Source of the DNA: Burkholderiales bacterium
GTDB taxonomy: Bacteria; Pseudomonadota; Gammaproteobacteria; Burkholderiales; SG8-41
DNA: 64,000 nucleotides
NCBI GenBank assembly: GCA_030683105.1
Contig: JAUXMZ010000078.1
Span: forward strand, 1-64,000
Direction of reading: 5' to 3'
Of the stretch, positions 52,082 through 60,948 are shown piece by piece (position 1 is the first letter of the stretch; each line of letters starts with the position of its first letter). A program made the position numbers and the translations under genes. Below the pieces are notes generated by a model that was not told the DNA's origin, made no database searches, and saw nothing but the letters and a program-made list of their open reading frames with translations.

Positions 52082-53005
52082 ATGAATATGCAGATTAATT
52101 TGAAAGGCGTCATGCAGGCGCCGGTCACTCCGCTCAAGGATGACTACAGCTTTGACGGCGACGGTTTCGCCAAGATGGTGGATTTTCACGTGCGCCACGG
52201 CGCGCCCGCCATCGCCTGGCCGCACCACAAGGCGGAGTCGCTCAATCTGACTATCGCGGAGCGCAAATTAGGCGCCGAGATCGCGGTGAAAACGGTGGCC
52301 AAGCGTGTTCCGGTCTCCATTTTTGCCGGAACGCTGTCGGAGGAAGACTCTCTGGACATCGCGCGACATGCCCAGAAAATCGGCGCCGACATGATTCTGG
52401 CGATCTCGCCGTACTGCCGCCGGCCGTCGCAGGATGAAATTTTCGACTCGGTCGTGCGCATCGGCACGCACACCGATCTGCCTATCCTCACTTATAACTC
52501 GCCGTGGCGCAACGGCGAGGGCGTTGAATTTACCGGCGAACTGACGCAGCGGCTGATCGAACGGCTGCCCAACTACATCGGCATGAAAGACGCGAGTTTT
52601 CACAGTGAAAAATTCCTGGAGATTTCCCGCGTCGCGCTCAAGATGCGGCCCGGGTTCGCCATCATCATGGGCGTGGAGCATCTTCTCGCATCGTATCCGC
52701 TCGGCGCCTGCGGATCTTTCTCCTCATCCGGTGCGATCGCGCCCAACCTGTGCAACAAGTTTTTCGCCTCTCTCGTCGCCCGTGACTGGAATACGGCGCG
52801 CGATTGCCAGTTTAAGATCTCACGCCTGTGGCGCCTGTTCAAGGAGCAATACCCCTCGTCGCTGAAGGGCGCGATGATCATGATGGGACGCACGGTGGGA
52901 CCGACCCGCTCACCGCTGCCCACCGCCACCAAAGAACGCATCGAGTTCCTGCGCACCCAGCTCGAGGAACTCAATATCCTGCAGACCGAGCCGCACGGCT
53001 GGTAA
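52082..53005 (+). CDS. DapA-family lyase, A-type copy 1
   Basis: The 307-residue TIM-barrel protein of the dihydrodipicolinate-synthase/NAL family has the core residues of a Schiff-base aldolase: Lys169 in YIGMKDAS and Tyr138 in LTYNSP. A segment AWPHHKAESLNLTIAERK near 45-62 is shared with the A' copy at 54038 and not with the B copies. It ends in the pentapeptide EPHGW. It should catalyse aldol cleavage or addition involving a 2-oxoacid. Confidence 0.87.
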   Translation: MNMQINLKGVMQAPVTPLKDDYSFDGDGFAKMVDFHVRHGAPAIAWPHHKAESLNLTIAERKLGAEIAVKTVAKRVPVSIFAGTLSEEDSLDIARHAQKIGADMILAISPYCRRPSQDEIFDSVVRIGTHTDLPILTYNSPWRNGEGVEFTGELTQRLIERLPNYIGMKDASFHSEKFLEISRVALKMRPGFAIIMGVEHLLASYPLGACGSFSSSGAIAPNLCNKFFASLVARDWNTARDCQFKISRLWRLFKEQYPSSLKGAMIMMGRTVGPTRSPLPTATKERIEFLRTQLEELNILQTEPHGW

Positions 53006-53035
53006 TCCCGACAAATAAAGAGAGCAGAGAACATC

Positions 53036-53971
53036 ATGGCGATATTCCAACCAGGACTGGTGCACGCACCGGTCACCCCCTTCAAGCGCGACCACAGCAT
53101 CGATTTCGACACTTACGCGAAGATTCTGGAATTCCACCTGCGCAACGGAGCGGATGCGCTGGCGTTGCCCATGCCCGAAGGCGAGGACATGAGCCTGACC
53201 GATGCCGAGCAGCGCAAAGTGCTCGAGTTTGCCATCGCCAGGGTGAAGGGGCGCGTGCCCGTCATTGCGCACGTGAGCGATGCGGGCACCAGTATCGCGG
53301 TCGAGCGCGCGATTCACGCCGAGAAGGCAGGCGCTTCGGCGATCGTGTCGCATCCGCCGTATTTCTGGCATCCGAAACCTTCTATGGTGACCGAACATCT
53401 TGTGAGTATTGGCACGGCGGTGAAGCTGCCGTTTTTCATCATGAACCCGCCGATCGAATCCGTGGGCACCACGCTCTCGACTGACATCGTGCTGCAGGTG
53501 ATCGAGCGCGTGCCCAATCTGGCGGGTGTCGTCGACGCCAGTCTTGATTTTGTGTTCATGGAGGAATTGGTCTTCGGCGCGAGGCAGCTGCGGCCCGATT
53601 TCCAATTGATCGCAGGTGCGGATTTCGTCGTGTCTGCTTGTGCGCTTGGCGGCTCCGGTGTGTTTTCACCCTTGTCCGGCATCGCACCGAGGCTGGTCCG
53701 CGGTTTGTACGATCTGTGCCGCAAGGAGCAGTTTATCGAAGCGCGCGAGATGCAGGAAAACATAGGCGCCCTGAATCACGCGGTGAAGTCTGCAGGAGAA
53801 TCCGGCTTGCGTGACGGACTCGCCGGGCTTAAGGCCGCACACAGCGCTTTCGGACGCGAGTGCGGCATGCCGCGGCCGCCGGTGCGTTCGCTCGGCGAGA
53901 TCGAGCATAGCCGGCTGTCGGAGTTGATTGCCGGAATGACTTTTTTAGAGGCGGAGCCGCGTGGCTGGTAG
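53036..53971 (+). CDS. DapA-family protein, B-type copy 1, lacking the Schiff-base lysine
   Basis: The 311-residue protein has the same fold as its neighbour but the catalytic Lys position is Val166 (LAGVVDAS) and the Tyr position is Met136 (FFIMNPP). It cannot form the usual imine. It starts 30 bp after the A gene and ends in EPRGW. Together with A it may make a heteromeric enzyme in which B has a structural or regulatory role, or it may catalyse a different reaction. Confidence 0.85.
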   Translation: MAIFQPGLVHAPVTPFKRDHSIDFDTYAKILEFHLRNGADALALPMPEGEDMSLTDAEQRKVLEFAIARVKGRVPVIAHVSDAGTSIAVERAIHAEKAGASAIVSHPPYFWHPKPSMVTEHLVSIGTAVKLPFFIMNPPIESVGTTLSTDIVLQVIERVPNLAGVVDASLDFVFMEELVFGARQLRPDFQLIAGADFVVSACALGGSGVFSPLSGIAPRLVRGLYDLCRKEQFIEAREMQENIGALNHAVKSAGESGLRDGLAGLKAAHSAFGRECGMPRPPVRSLGEIEHSRLSELIAGMTFLEAEPRGW

Positions 53972-54037
53972 AATCGGGGAAAGTAAAACGCTGTTCAGCG
54001 CCACGACAATCAACGCATCGAGAGAGATCCAGCGCAA

Positions 54038-54952
54038 ATGCCACTCGTATTGAAAGGCGTGATGCAAAGCACGGTCACGCCGCTGAAAGAAGACTTCAGC
54101 CCGGATCTGGCGACATTCGAAAAACTCGTGGAATTTCATGTGCGCACCGGCGCCACGGCGATAGCCTGGCCGCACCACAAGGCGGAGTCGCTTAACCTCA
54201 CCATCGCGGAGCGCAAGAAGTTCGCGGAAGTCGCGGTCAAGGTGACGGCGGGGCGCGTGCCCGTATCGATACATGTCAGCGCGCTGGCGGTCGAGGACAC
54301 GATGGACCTCGCACGTCATGCCCAGCAGATCGGCGCCGATGCCATCCTCGCGATCACGCCGTATTTCTGGAATCCCTCACCGCAGGCCCTGTACGATTAT
54401 TTCGTGCGCATAGGAACTGCGATCGATCTGCCGCTGATCGCTTACAACTCGCCGAGTTACCTGGCGGGTGTTGAGATCACTGGCGACCTTACGCGGCGGT
54501 TGATAGAGCGCCTGCCGAATTTCGTTGCCATGAAAGAGGCAAGCTTCGACAGCGAGAAGTTTCTGGAGATTGCACGCGTCGCGCGGGCCCTGCGTCGGGA
54601 TTTTTCGATGATCGCGGGCGTGGAGTTCCTGCTGCCCTCGGTGCCGCTGGGCGGCGTGGGGTCGTATTCCTCGGCCGGTGCGATCTGCCCCAATCTGTGC
54701 ACGCAACTCTATGAATCGTGCGTTGGCGGCGATTGGCCGCGCGCCCGCGAGTTGCAGTACAAGCTCGCGCAGCTGTGGGACTTGTTCCGCGACCAGTACC
54801 CGTCATCCCTGAAAGGCGGCATGGTCATCATGGGCCGCCCGGTGGGCCCGACGCGTCCGCCGCTGCCAACTGCGACGCGCGAAAGACAGGAACACATCCG
54901 CAAGCAGCTCGACGCGCTGGGCATACTCGAAACCGAGCCGCATGGCTGGTAG
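54038..54952 (+). CDS. DapA-family lyase, A-type copy 2 (A')
   Basis: The 304-residue protein is close to the gene at 52082, sharing GVMQ-x-VTPLK and AWPHHKAESLNLTIAERK. It retains the catalytic Lys166 (FVAMKEAS) and Tyr136 (IAYNSP), and it ends in EPHGW. Its presence after a B gene repeats the A-B unit. Confidence 0.87.
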   Translation: MPLVLKGVMQSTVTPLKEDFSPDLATFEKLVEFHVRTGATAIAWPHHKAESLNLTIAERKKFAEVAVKVTAGRVPVSIHVSALAVEDTMDLARHAQQIGADAILAITPYFWNPSPQALYDYFVRIGTAIDLPLIAYNSPSYLAGVEITGDLTRRLIERLPNFVAMKEASFDSEKFLEIARVARALRRDFSMIAGVEFLLPSVPLGGVGSYSSAGAICPNLCTQLYESCVGGDWPRARELQYKLAQLWDLFRDQYPSSLKGGMVIMGRPVGPTRPPLPTATRERQEHIRKQLDALGILETEPHGW

Positions 54953-54985
54953 CCAGGCAGTCTTAACTATGGATAGGCAATAATA

Positions 54986-55900
54986 ATGTCACCGTTCATC
55001 CCAGGTCTGGTCCATACCCCGGTGACGCCGTTCCGGCCCGAGGGCGGGGTAGATCCCGAGCGTTACGCGCAGCTCATCGAGTTTCACATTAAGCACGGCG
55101 CGGATGCCCTCGCATTGGCCATGCATGCGGGGGAGTCGGTCAGCCTCAGCGATGGCGAACAGCAGGACCTGCTCGAACTCGCGCTCAAGCAGGCAAAGGG
55201 CCGCGTTCCCGTGATCGCGCACGTCAGCGACTCGGGATCGGAAATAGCCGCTGACCGCGCGCGCCGTGCGGAACGGGCGGGTGCGGCTGCCGTGGTTGCC
55301 ACCACGCCGTACTACTGGACGCCGCCGCCGGCCATGGTGCTGGAGCATTTCGCGATCATCGGGTCGGCGGTAAAAATCCCGTTTCTCGTGCTCTATTCAC
55401 CCCAGGAGATGGGCGGAACGAAACTATCGACCGATCTCGTGCTCCAGCTCATGGATCGCGTTCCGAATTTTGCTGGCCTGGTGGATACGAGCCTGGACTG
55501 GCAGTTCATGATCAACATCGTATCGAACGCACAGCGCAAGAACGCCGCGTTCCAGCTGCTTTCCGGGACCGAGTACATGATTCCGGCGGGGGCGATCGGC
55601 GCAAAAAGCGCGTTCTCGGCGCTTGCCGGAATCGCGCCCACGCTCGTGCGCAAACTCTACGATCTGTGCCGGGCTGAACGCTATGCGGATGCGCTCCCTA
55701 TTCAGGAGGAGATCGCAGCGTTGCGTCAGGCGGTCAAGCGCGCCGGCAGCAGCGGACTGAAAGCCGCCATGCGTGTCATGGTCCGTGATTGCGGCGAGAC
55801 GCGGCCGCCGCTCGACCCGATCGCAGCGAATGTTTTCAAAAAATTGGCGGCGGAACTCGCGGCGCGGCCTGCGCTGGGCGTCGAGCCCCGCGGCTGGTAA
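54986..55900 (+). CDS. DapA-family protein, B-type copy 2 (B'), lacking the Schiff-base lysine
   Basis: The 304-residue protein resembles the gene at 53036 (PGLVHTPVTPF, GADALALAM, KGRVPVIAHVSDSGSEIA). The Lys position is Val166 (FAGLVDTS) and the Tyr position is Leu136, with a shifted Tyr137 (LYSP). It ends in EPRGW. It is followed 7 bp later by an SDR gene. Confidence 0.85.
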   Translation: MSPFIPGLVHTPVTPFRPEGGVDPERYAQLIEFHIKHGADALALAMHAGESVSLSDGEQQDLLELALKQAKGRVPVIAHVSDSGSEIAADRARRAERAGAAAVVATTPYYWTPPPAMVLEHFAIIGSAVKIPFLVLYSPQEMGGTKLSTDLVLQLMDRVPNFAGLVDTSLDWQFMINIVSNAQRKNAAFQLLSGTEYMIPAGAIGAKSAFSALAGIAPTLVRKLYDLCRAERYADALPIQEEIAALRQAVKRAGSSGLKAAMRVMVRDCGETRPPLDPIAANVFKKLAAELAARPALGVEPRGW

Positions 55901-55906
55901 CGCAGG

Positions 55907-56677
55907 ATGAGCGGCTCACGCGCCTCTTCGGGACAGGTAGCTTTCATCACCGGGGCCTCATTCGGGATAGGCGCGGCAACGGCGCTGGCGCTCGCCCGGG
56001 ACGGTTTCGATATTGCGATCTCGGCGACACGAATCGAAAACCTCAAAGACACCGCAGCGAAGTTAAGGACAACCGGTTGCCGTGTCGCCGAGGTGGCCCT
56101 CGACCTGTGTTCTCAGGACAGTATAGAGCAGGCGTTTGCCGGGGTCGTCAGCGCGCTCGGCCGCGTCGATGTGCTGGTCAACAACGCCGGCGTCAACTTG
56201 CGGCAGACCGCGCTGGATGTCACGCTCGAGCAATGGGATGCCGTCATGCGCGCCAATGCGACCGGGACGTTTTTCCTGACCCAGCAATTCGGGCGGCATC
56301 TGGTCGCAGCGGGACGACCCGGCTGCGTGGTCAGTATCTCGTCGAGCCATGGCATGCTGGGCGCGGCAGAGCGTTCGACCTACGGCATATCGAAAGCGGC
56401 GATCCTGCAGATGACCCGGATGCTGGCGATCGAATGGGCGCCGCACGGCATACGCGTCAACGCCGTCGCACCCGGCCGCGTCGACACGCCATCGCCGTCG
56501 CGTGCCGCGACCGGCACGGATCCAAAATATATGCAGGCGATGGTCAACCGCGTCCCTCTGCGCCGGCTCGCGACCGCAGAGGATGTCGCGGAAGCGGTAT
56601 GTTATCTGGCAGGCTCGCGCGGCGCGTTTGTCACCGGCCATACCCTGGCCGTAGATGGAGGACTTACAGCATACTGA
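55907..56677 (+). CDS. short-chain dehydrogenase/reductase
   Basis: The 256-residue classical SDR has TGASFGIGAATAL (cofactor loop), NNAG, catalytic Ser in SISSSHG and YGISK (Tyr-x-x-x-Lys). The C-terminal segment is FVTGHTLAVDGGLTAY. NAD(P)-dependent oxidation or reduction of a hydroxyacid or ketone made by the DapA-family pair is a reasonable role. It starts 7 bp after the B' gene. Confidence 0.9.
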   Translation: MSGSRASSGQVAFITGASFGIGAATALALARDGFDIAISATRIENLKDTAAKLRTTGCRVAEVALDLCSQDSIEQAFAGVVSALGRVDVLVNNAGVNLRQTALDVTLEQWDAVMRANATGTFFLTQQFGRHLVAAGRPGCVVSISSSHGMLGAAERSTYGISKAAILQMTRMLAIEWAPHGIRVNAVAPGRVDTPSPSRAATGTDPKYMQAMVNRVPLRRLATAEDVAEAVCYLAGSRGAFVTGHTLAVDGGLTAY

Positions 56678-56751
56678 GGTGGCAGCCGCTGCTTGATCGC
56701 CATTTATTCCGGCTGAAACGCGTTTGCTTGAATTTACAGGAGAAAGAAGCC

Positions 56752-57753
56752 ATGACGTCCAGCACATGTCGGTCCCATTCCCTGAAACTGCGACAGGCCG
56801 CTGTCGGCATTGCGGGGGCGCTGGTGCTTAGCGCCGCGGTCCCGGATGCGGCTGCTGACTATCCCGACCGGCCGATACGCCTGATCGTGCCGTCCCCACC
56901 GGGTGGCGGTACGGATACCTCGACGCGGGCTATCGTGCCCAAGTTAAGCGAGATCCTCAATCAGAACATCGTGGTCGATAACCGTCCGGGCGCGAGCGGC
57001 AATATTGGCGCGGAAATCGCGTCAGTCGCGCCCGCTGATGGTTATACGCTGCTGGCCATCATTGCCTCGCATGCCAGTAATCCTGCCGTCATGCGCAAAG
57101 TCACTTTCAGCCTGGCGCGGGATTTTGCGCCGATCTCGCGCACGGTGACGCTGCCCAACGTGCTGATTTCCCACCCTTCGGTGCCGGCGAAAAACACGAA
57201 GGAACTCATTGCCTACATCAAGTCCAGGCCCGGGCAGTTGAATTTCGCCTCCGGCGGCATCGGTTCCATCCAGCACTTCGCGATGGAGCTGTTTCTCAAC
57301 ATGGCGCAACTGAAAATGACCCATGTGCCGTACAAGGGTGTCGCGCCAGCTACAAGTGATGTCATCGCCGGACATGTGCCGATGATCGCCGCGAACATTC
57401 TTACCATCCTGCCCCATGTGAAAAACGGCCGGGTGCGCGCCTATGGCGTGACCAGCCTCGAGCGCTCGAGTGCCGCGCCCGATCTGCCGACCATCGCCGA
57501 GGCGCTGCCAGGTTACGAGGCGGTGCAGTGGTACGGCCTGGTCGCACCGGCGGGCACACCGCGAGCCATCGTGAACAAGCTGCACGCAGCGGTGGTGCAG
57601 ACCCTGAATGACCCGGCGGTGCGACAAGGCTTCTTGAACGGGGGCGCGGACACGACCCCCAGTCCATCGCCTGAAGCCTACGCCAAGCTGATACGCGCGG
57701 AGATTGCGAAGTGGGCGAAGGTGGCAAAGGAGGCGGGGATCAAGCCGGAATAA
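56752..57753 (+). CDS. Bug/TctC periplasmic solute-binding protein
   Basis: The 333-residue protein starts at ATG 56752, supported by AGGAG 7 bp upstream; the open frame extends far upstream only because it overlaps the SDR gene in another frame. The signal ends near DAA-AD. The motifs are PPGGGTD, VDNRPGASGN, PADGYTL and VPYKGVAPA. It closes the Bug-DapA-SDR series. Confidence 0.9.
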   Translation: MTSSTCRSHSLKLRQAAVGIAGALVLSAAVPDAAADYPDRPIRLIVPSPPGGGTDTSTRAIVPKLSEILNQNIVVDNRPGASGNIGAEIASVAPADGYTLLAIIASHASNPAVMRKVTFSLARDFAPISRTVTLPNVLISHPSVPAKNTKELIAYIKSRPGQLNFASGGIGSIQHFAMELFLNMAQLKMTHVPYKGVAPATSDVIAGHVPMIAANILTILPHVKNGRVRAYGVTSLERSSAAPDLPTIAEALPGYEAVQWYGLVAPAGTPRAIVNKLHAAVVQTLNDPAVRQGFLNGGADTTPSPSPEAYAKLIRAEIAKWAKVAKEAGIKPE

Positions 57754-57800
57754 TGCGGGATTTTCACCCAACATTCGTGCGATCGATTGATGATTGAGCG

Positions 57801-58703
57801 TCAGCGCAGTTGTTCGGCAAAGCTGCGCAAGGTTTGCCGATAGATTTCAGGGAAGTCGTTTTGCAGGCTGCTGTGAGATCCGCCGGCGATCTCGACCCAG
57901 CGGGTATTAACGGGTGCCGCGTCGCGCAATTCACGGCCCAGCGAGATGGGCACTGTGTTGTCGTCGCTGCCGTGGATCATCAAAATCGGCGCATCGACCT
58001 TGCCGATCTTGTCGATCGAATCGAATTTCTGGGTCGAAAAGCCCGCCAGTATGGTGCCCATAACACCATTCGCGGCCGCCACATCGGGCAGTCGCGTGAA
58101 GGTCGATTCGACGATCAGCGCGCCGTAATCGATGCCATGGCGCTTGCGGCTGGCCAGTTCGATAGCCACGCCGCCGCCCACCGAATGGCCGTAGATCACG
58201 CGTTTGCGCGGATCCGGCTGTCGCCGCACCAGCTCGGTCCAGGCCACAGCGGCGTCGGCGTAGATCGTCTGTTCGCTGGGGACGATGGGGCTGCTCTCGC
58301 CCCAGCCGCGGTAGTCGACCGCCAGCACCGAAAAGCCCGCTTCGCGCAGTGCGTCGATCTTGCCGATGTTGCGGTACAGATTGCGAAAGGTACCGTGCAG
58401 ATACAGCAGCGCCGGGGCCTGCGCGTCGGTGTGCGGCAACCACCACATTTGCAGGCTGTCCTGCGTGCCCTCGATCTCGCCGGGTACCGCGGTGGCAAAT
58501 GACAGATCGCCGGGCCGCAGCCCTGCGAAGTCGGCCTGACGCTCGGGCGATGGGCGGTAGACGATCTCGCGCATCCTGGTGTCGAGCCAGGCGCAACCCG
58601 GCAACACCGCTAGCAGCATTGCAATAAGGCACAGTCCCGAGATGCGACGAAAGGCACGTTCGGAGTGCCCGGGTAACTTGATGACAATGCGCCGCCTGCG
58701 CAT
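57801..58703 (-). CDS. alpha/beta hydrolase lipoprotein
   Basis: The protein is about 300 residues from ATG 58703; an ATG at 58742 would add 13 residues and no ribosome site decides between them. A basic N-terminus and hydrophobic stretch lead into the lipobox VLPGC, so it should be an outer- or inner-membrane-anchored lipoprotein. The hydrolase core has the nucleophile Ser in YGHSVGGG, an acid in IHGSDDNTV and His in GGSHSS. It is similar to the BEM46/FrsA-like esterases. It faces the upstream Bug gene convergently. Confidence 0.82.
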   Translation of the reverse strand: MRRRRIVIKLPGHSERAFRRISGLCLIAMLLAVLPGCAWLDTRMREIVYRPSPERQADFAGLRPGDLSFATAVPGEIEGTQDSLQMWWLPHTDAQAPALLYLHGTFRNLYRNIGKIDALREAGFSVLAVDYRGWGESSPIVPSEQTIYADAAVAWTELVRRQPDPRKRVIYGHSVGGGVAIELASRKRHGIDYGALIVESTFTRLPDVAAANGVMGTILAGFSTQKFDSIDKIGKVDAPILMIHGSDDNTVPISLGRELRDAAPVNTRWVEIAGGSHSSLQNDFPEIYRQTLRSFAEQLR

Positions 58704-58841
58704 TAGATGGATTGTCCTGACCATCATCTCTTTTTTTTGCACCTCACGCGCCTTGTTCCGCCAGTGTAATTTGAAATACTATGAATGTCCGGCTATTGGT
58801 CGTAACCTGCCATTGTTCGAAAATATAAGGAGGATTGAGTC

Positions 58842-59801
58842 ATGAAGCCCGTAGTCCTTGTTACCCGCAAGCTGCCGGATAGCGTCGAGGATCGTCTTCG
58901 CAGAGACTACAACCCCATCCTGAACCCCGGTGATGTCCTTTATTCGGGCGACGAGATCATCGAACGCGCCAAAGGGGCTGATGCCATTATGCCCTGCCAC
59001 ACTGAGAAGTTCAGCGCTGCCGTGATCGCCCGATTACCTGAAAGCGTGCGCGTGATCGCAAATTTTTCCGTGGGTTACGACCACGTGGACACGGAAGCGG
59101 CCAGGGCCCGGGGACTTATAGTGACGAATACGCCCGAGGTGCTGTCCGACGCCACGGCAGAACTGACCATGATGCTGATGCTGGGCGCGGCGCGCCGGGC
59201 CAGCGAGGGCGAACGCCTGGTCCGCACCCGGGAGTGGAAGGACTGGAGTCCCAGCTTCATGGTCGGCACCCAGGTGACGGGCAAGCGTCTGGGCATACTC
59301 GGATTCGGACGGGTCGGACGGGTCGTCGCGAAACGCGCCCGCGGATTCGACATGGAGATCCACTATAACGATATCAAGCGGGCGTCTCCTGAGCTTGAAG
59401 CAGGCGCCATTTTTCACAAGACTCCCGCGGAACTGATGCCGCATTGCGACTTTCTGGCACTTCACTGCGTGGCATCTCCGCAAACCGTCAAGCTGCTGAA
59501 CGCAGAACTCATTGCTCTGCTGCCGGATGGGGCGATTGTGGTCAATGCCAGCCGCGGCGTGGTAATCGACGATGACGCCCTGATCGCGGCGCTCAAGTCC
59601 GGCAAGCTCACGGCCGCCGGATTGGACGTCTACAATAACGAACCCGACATCCATCCGGAATACCGGCAGTTGACCAACGTGTTCCTGATGCCGCACATAG
59701 GCAGCGCTACAAAGGAAACCAGAATCGCCATGGGATTCCGGGCGATCGACAATCTGGATGCCGTCTTTGCCGGAAAAGAGCCTCGCGACCGCGTGGCCTG
59801 A
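58842..59801 (+). CDS. D-2-hydroxyacid dehydrogenase (glyoxylate/hydroxypyruvate reductase type)
   Basis: The 319-residue protein has the Rossmann loop GFGRVG (154-159) and catalytic Arg238 (NASRGV), Glu267 (NNEPD) and His285 (MPHIGS), arranged as in glyoxylate/hydroxypyruvate reductases. An AAGGAGG ribosome site precedes it. It is the third D-2-hydroxyacid dehydrogenase of the window and closer to the gene at 1458-2444 than to that at 219-1208. It precedes a Bug gene, separated by a short direct repeat. Confidence 0.88.
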   Translation: MKPVVLVTRKLPDSVEDRLRRDYNPILNPGDVLYSGDEIIERAKGADAIMPCHTEKFSAAVIARLPESVRVIANFSVGYDHVDTEAARARGLIVTNTPEVLSDATAELTMMLMLGAARRASEGERLVRTREWKDWSPSFMVGTQVTGKRLGILGFGRVGRVVAKRARGFDMEIHYNDIKRASPELEAGAIFHKTPAELMPHCDFLALHCVASPQTVKLLNAELIALLPDGAIVVNASRGVVIDDDALIAALKSGKLTAAGLDVYNNEPDIHPEYRQLTNVFLMPHIGSATKETRIAMGFRAIDNLDAVFAGKEPRDRVA

Positions 59802-59859
59802 GGTTATCTCTTATTTTCCGGTTAACGTTACCAGAACTTAATATTGATTTAACCTGGGG

Positions 59860-59901
59860 AAAAGGTCAATATTCATGGCCAAAAGGTCAATATTCATGGC
59901 C
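59860..59901 (+). repeat. perfect tandem duplication of 21 bp
   Basis: The unit AAAAGGTCAATATTCATGGC plus one C occurs twice, head to tail, at 59860-59880 and 59881-59901. It lies 40 bp before the Bug gene's ATG, in its leader or promoter. Confidence 0.85.
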
Positions 59902-59940
59902 AACAGGTGTTGCTAATCACGTTCTGGGGAGGACTATAAA

Positions 59941-60924
59941 ATGGTTACGCTGCGCAAACACTATCGATTGCTGTCCGTGCTGATTGGCATGGCACTGTGT
60001 CCCGCACTATCTTTCGGTCAGGCGTCCGCCCTGCCGAATAAACCCGTGCGTATCGTCGTTCCCAATGCGGCCGCCGGTCCCAACGACCTGGTCGGCCGTA
60101 TCGTCGTGCCAAAATTGAGCGAAATACTGGGCCAAACCGTGATCGTGGAAAATCGTCCGAGCGCCAACGGCGTGATCGGCGCGGAATACGTTGCGCGCGC
60201 GGTGGCAGACGGCACGGTGCTTGCCGTGGGCAACTCCGGCACGCACGCTGTCAACGCCTCCCTCTACAAGAAGCCGACCTACGATCCCGTGCGTGATTTC
60301 GCGGCCATCACCGAAGTCATCTTCAGCGGTCTGGTGCTGGTCGCGCATCCCTCGGTCAAGGCCAATAACGTCAGAGAGCTCATCGTCGAAGCCAAGCGTA
60401 TGCCGGGCAAGCTCAATATCGGGATCGCCGGCGCAACCGGCGAGATCGCCACCAACCTGATCAAGATGCAGGGGAAAATCGACCTGACCAATGTTCCCTA
60501 TAAAGGCGGCGCACCTGCCGTGACCGGCGTGCTTTCGAATGAATCGCAGTTGCTGCTGACCCTTTATTCAAGTCTCAAGGGATCGATAGACGCCGGCAAG
60601 CTCAAACCCATAGGCGTGACCAGCACGCGGCGCGATCCGAATCTTCCCAACGTGCCGACGGTGGCCGAGGGCGGGCTCGACGGCTTCCAGGTCGAATTCT
60701 GGGTCGGATTCTTCGCGCCCGCGAAAACGCCCGCCGCGACCGTGCAGGCGCTGGCGCGGGAAATCGTGCGCATCGTCAATATGCCCGATGTGAAGGAGCG
60801 CCTGACCGGCCTCGGCTACGAAGTCGTGGGCAGCACGCCGGAGCAGTTCACCGAGCGCGTGCGGCGCGACACCGAGATGTATCGCAAGACCATACTCGAC
60901 TCCGGCATGCAGCAGCTGGATTGA
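59941..60924 (+). CDS. Bug/TctC periplasmic solute-binding protein
   Basis: The 327-residue protein has a signal peptide ending near SFG-QA (about residue 28). The first ligand loop reads NAAAGPND in place of PGGxxD, and the second VENRPSANG. VADGTVL takes the place of PDGYTL. VPYKGGAPA is typical. It converges on the second CocE/NonD gene with 24 bp between stops. Confidence 0.88.
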   Translation: MVTLRKHYRLLSVLIGMALCPALSFGQASALPNKPVRIVVPNAAAGPNDLVGRIVVPKLSEILGQTVIVENRPSANGVIGAEYVARAVADGTVLAVGNSGTHAVNASLYKKPTYDPVRDFAAITEVIFSGLVLVAHPSVKANNVRELIVEAKRMPGKLNIGIAGATGEIATNLIKMQGKIDLTNVPYKGGAPAVTGVLSNESQLLLTLYSSLKGSIDAGKLKPIGVTSTRRDPNLPNVPTVAEGGLDGFQVEFWVGFFAPAKTPAATVQALAREIVRIVNMPDVKERLTGLGYEVVGSTPEQFTERVRRDTEMYRKTILDSGMQQLD

Positions 60925-60948
60925 TCGCGCGGTTGCGGGACGGCTCCC

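Noticed and set aside
55789-56751. Long upstream extension of the Bug gene at 56752
   Set aside because: The region is the SDR gene and the end of the last DapA-family gene in other frames. A ribosome site and signal peptide define the start at 56752.
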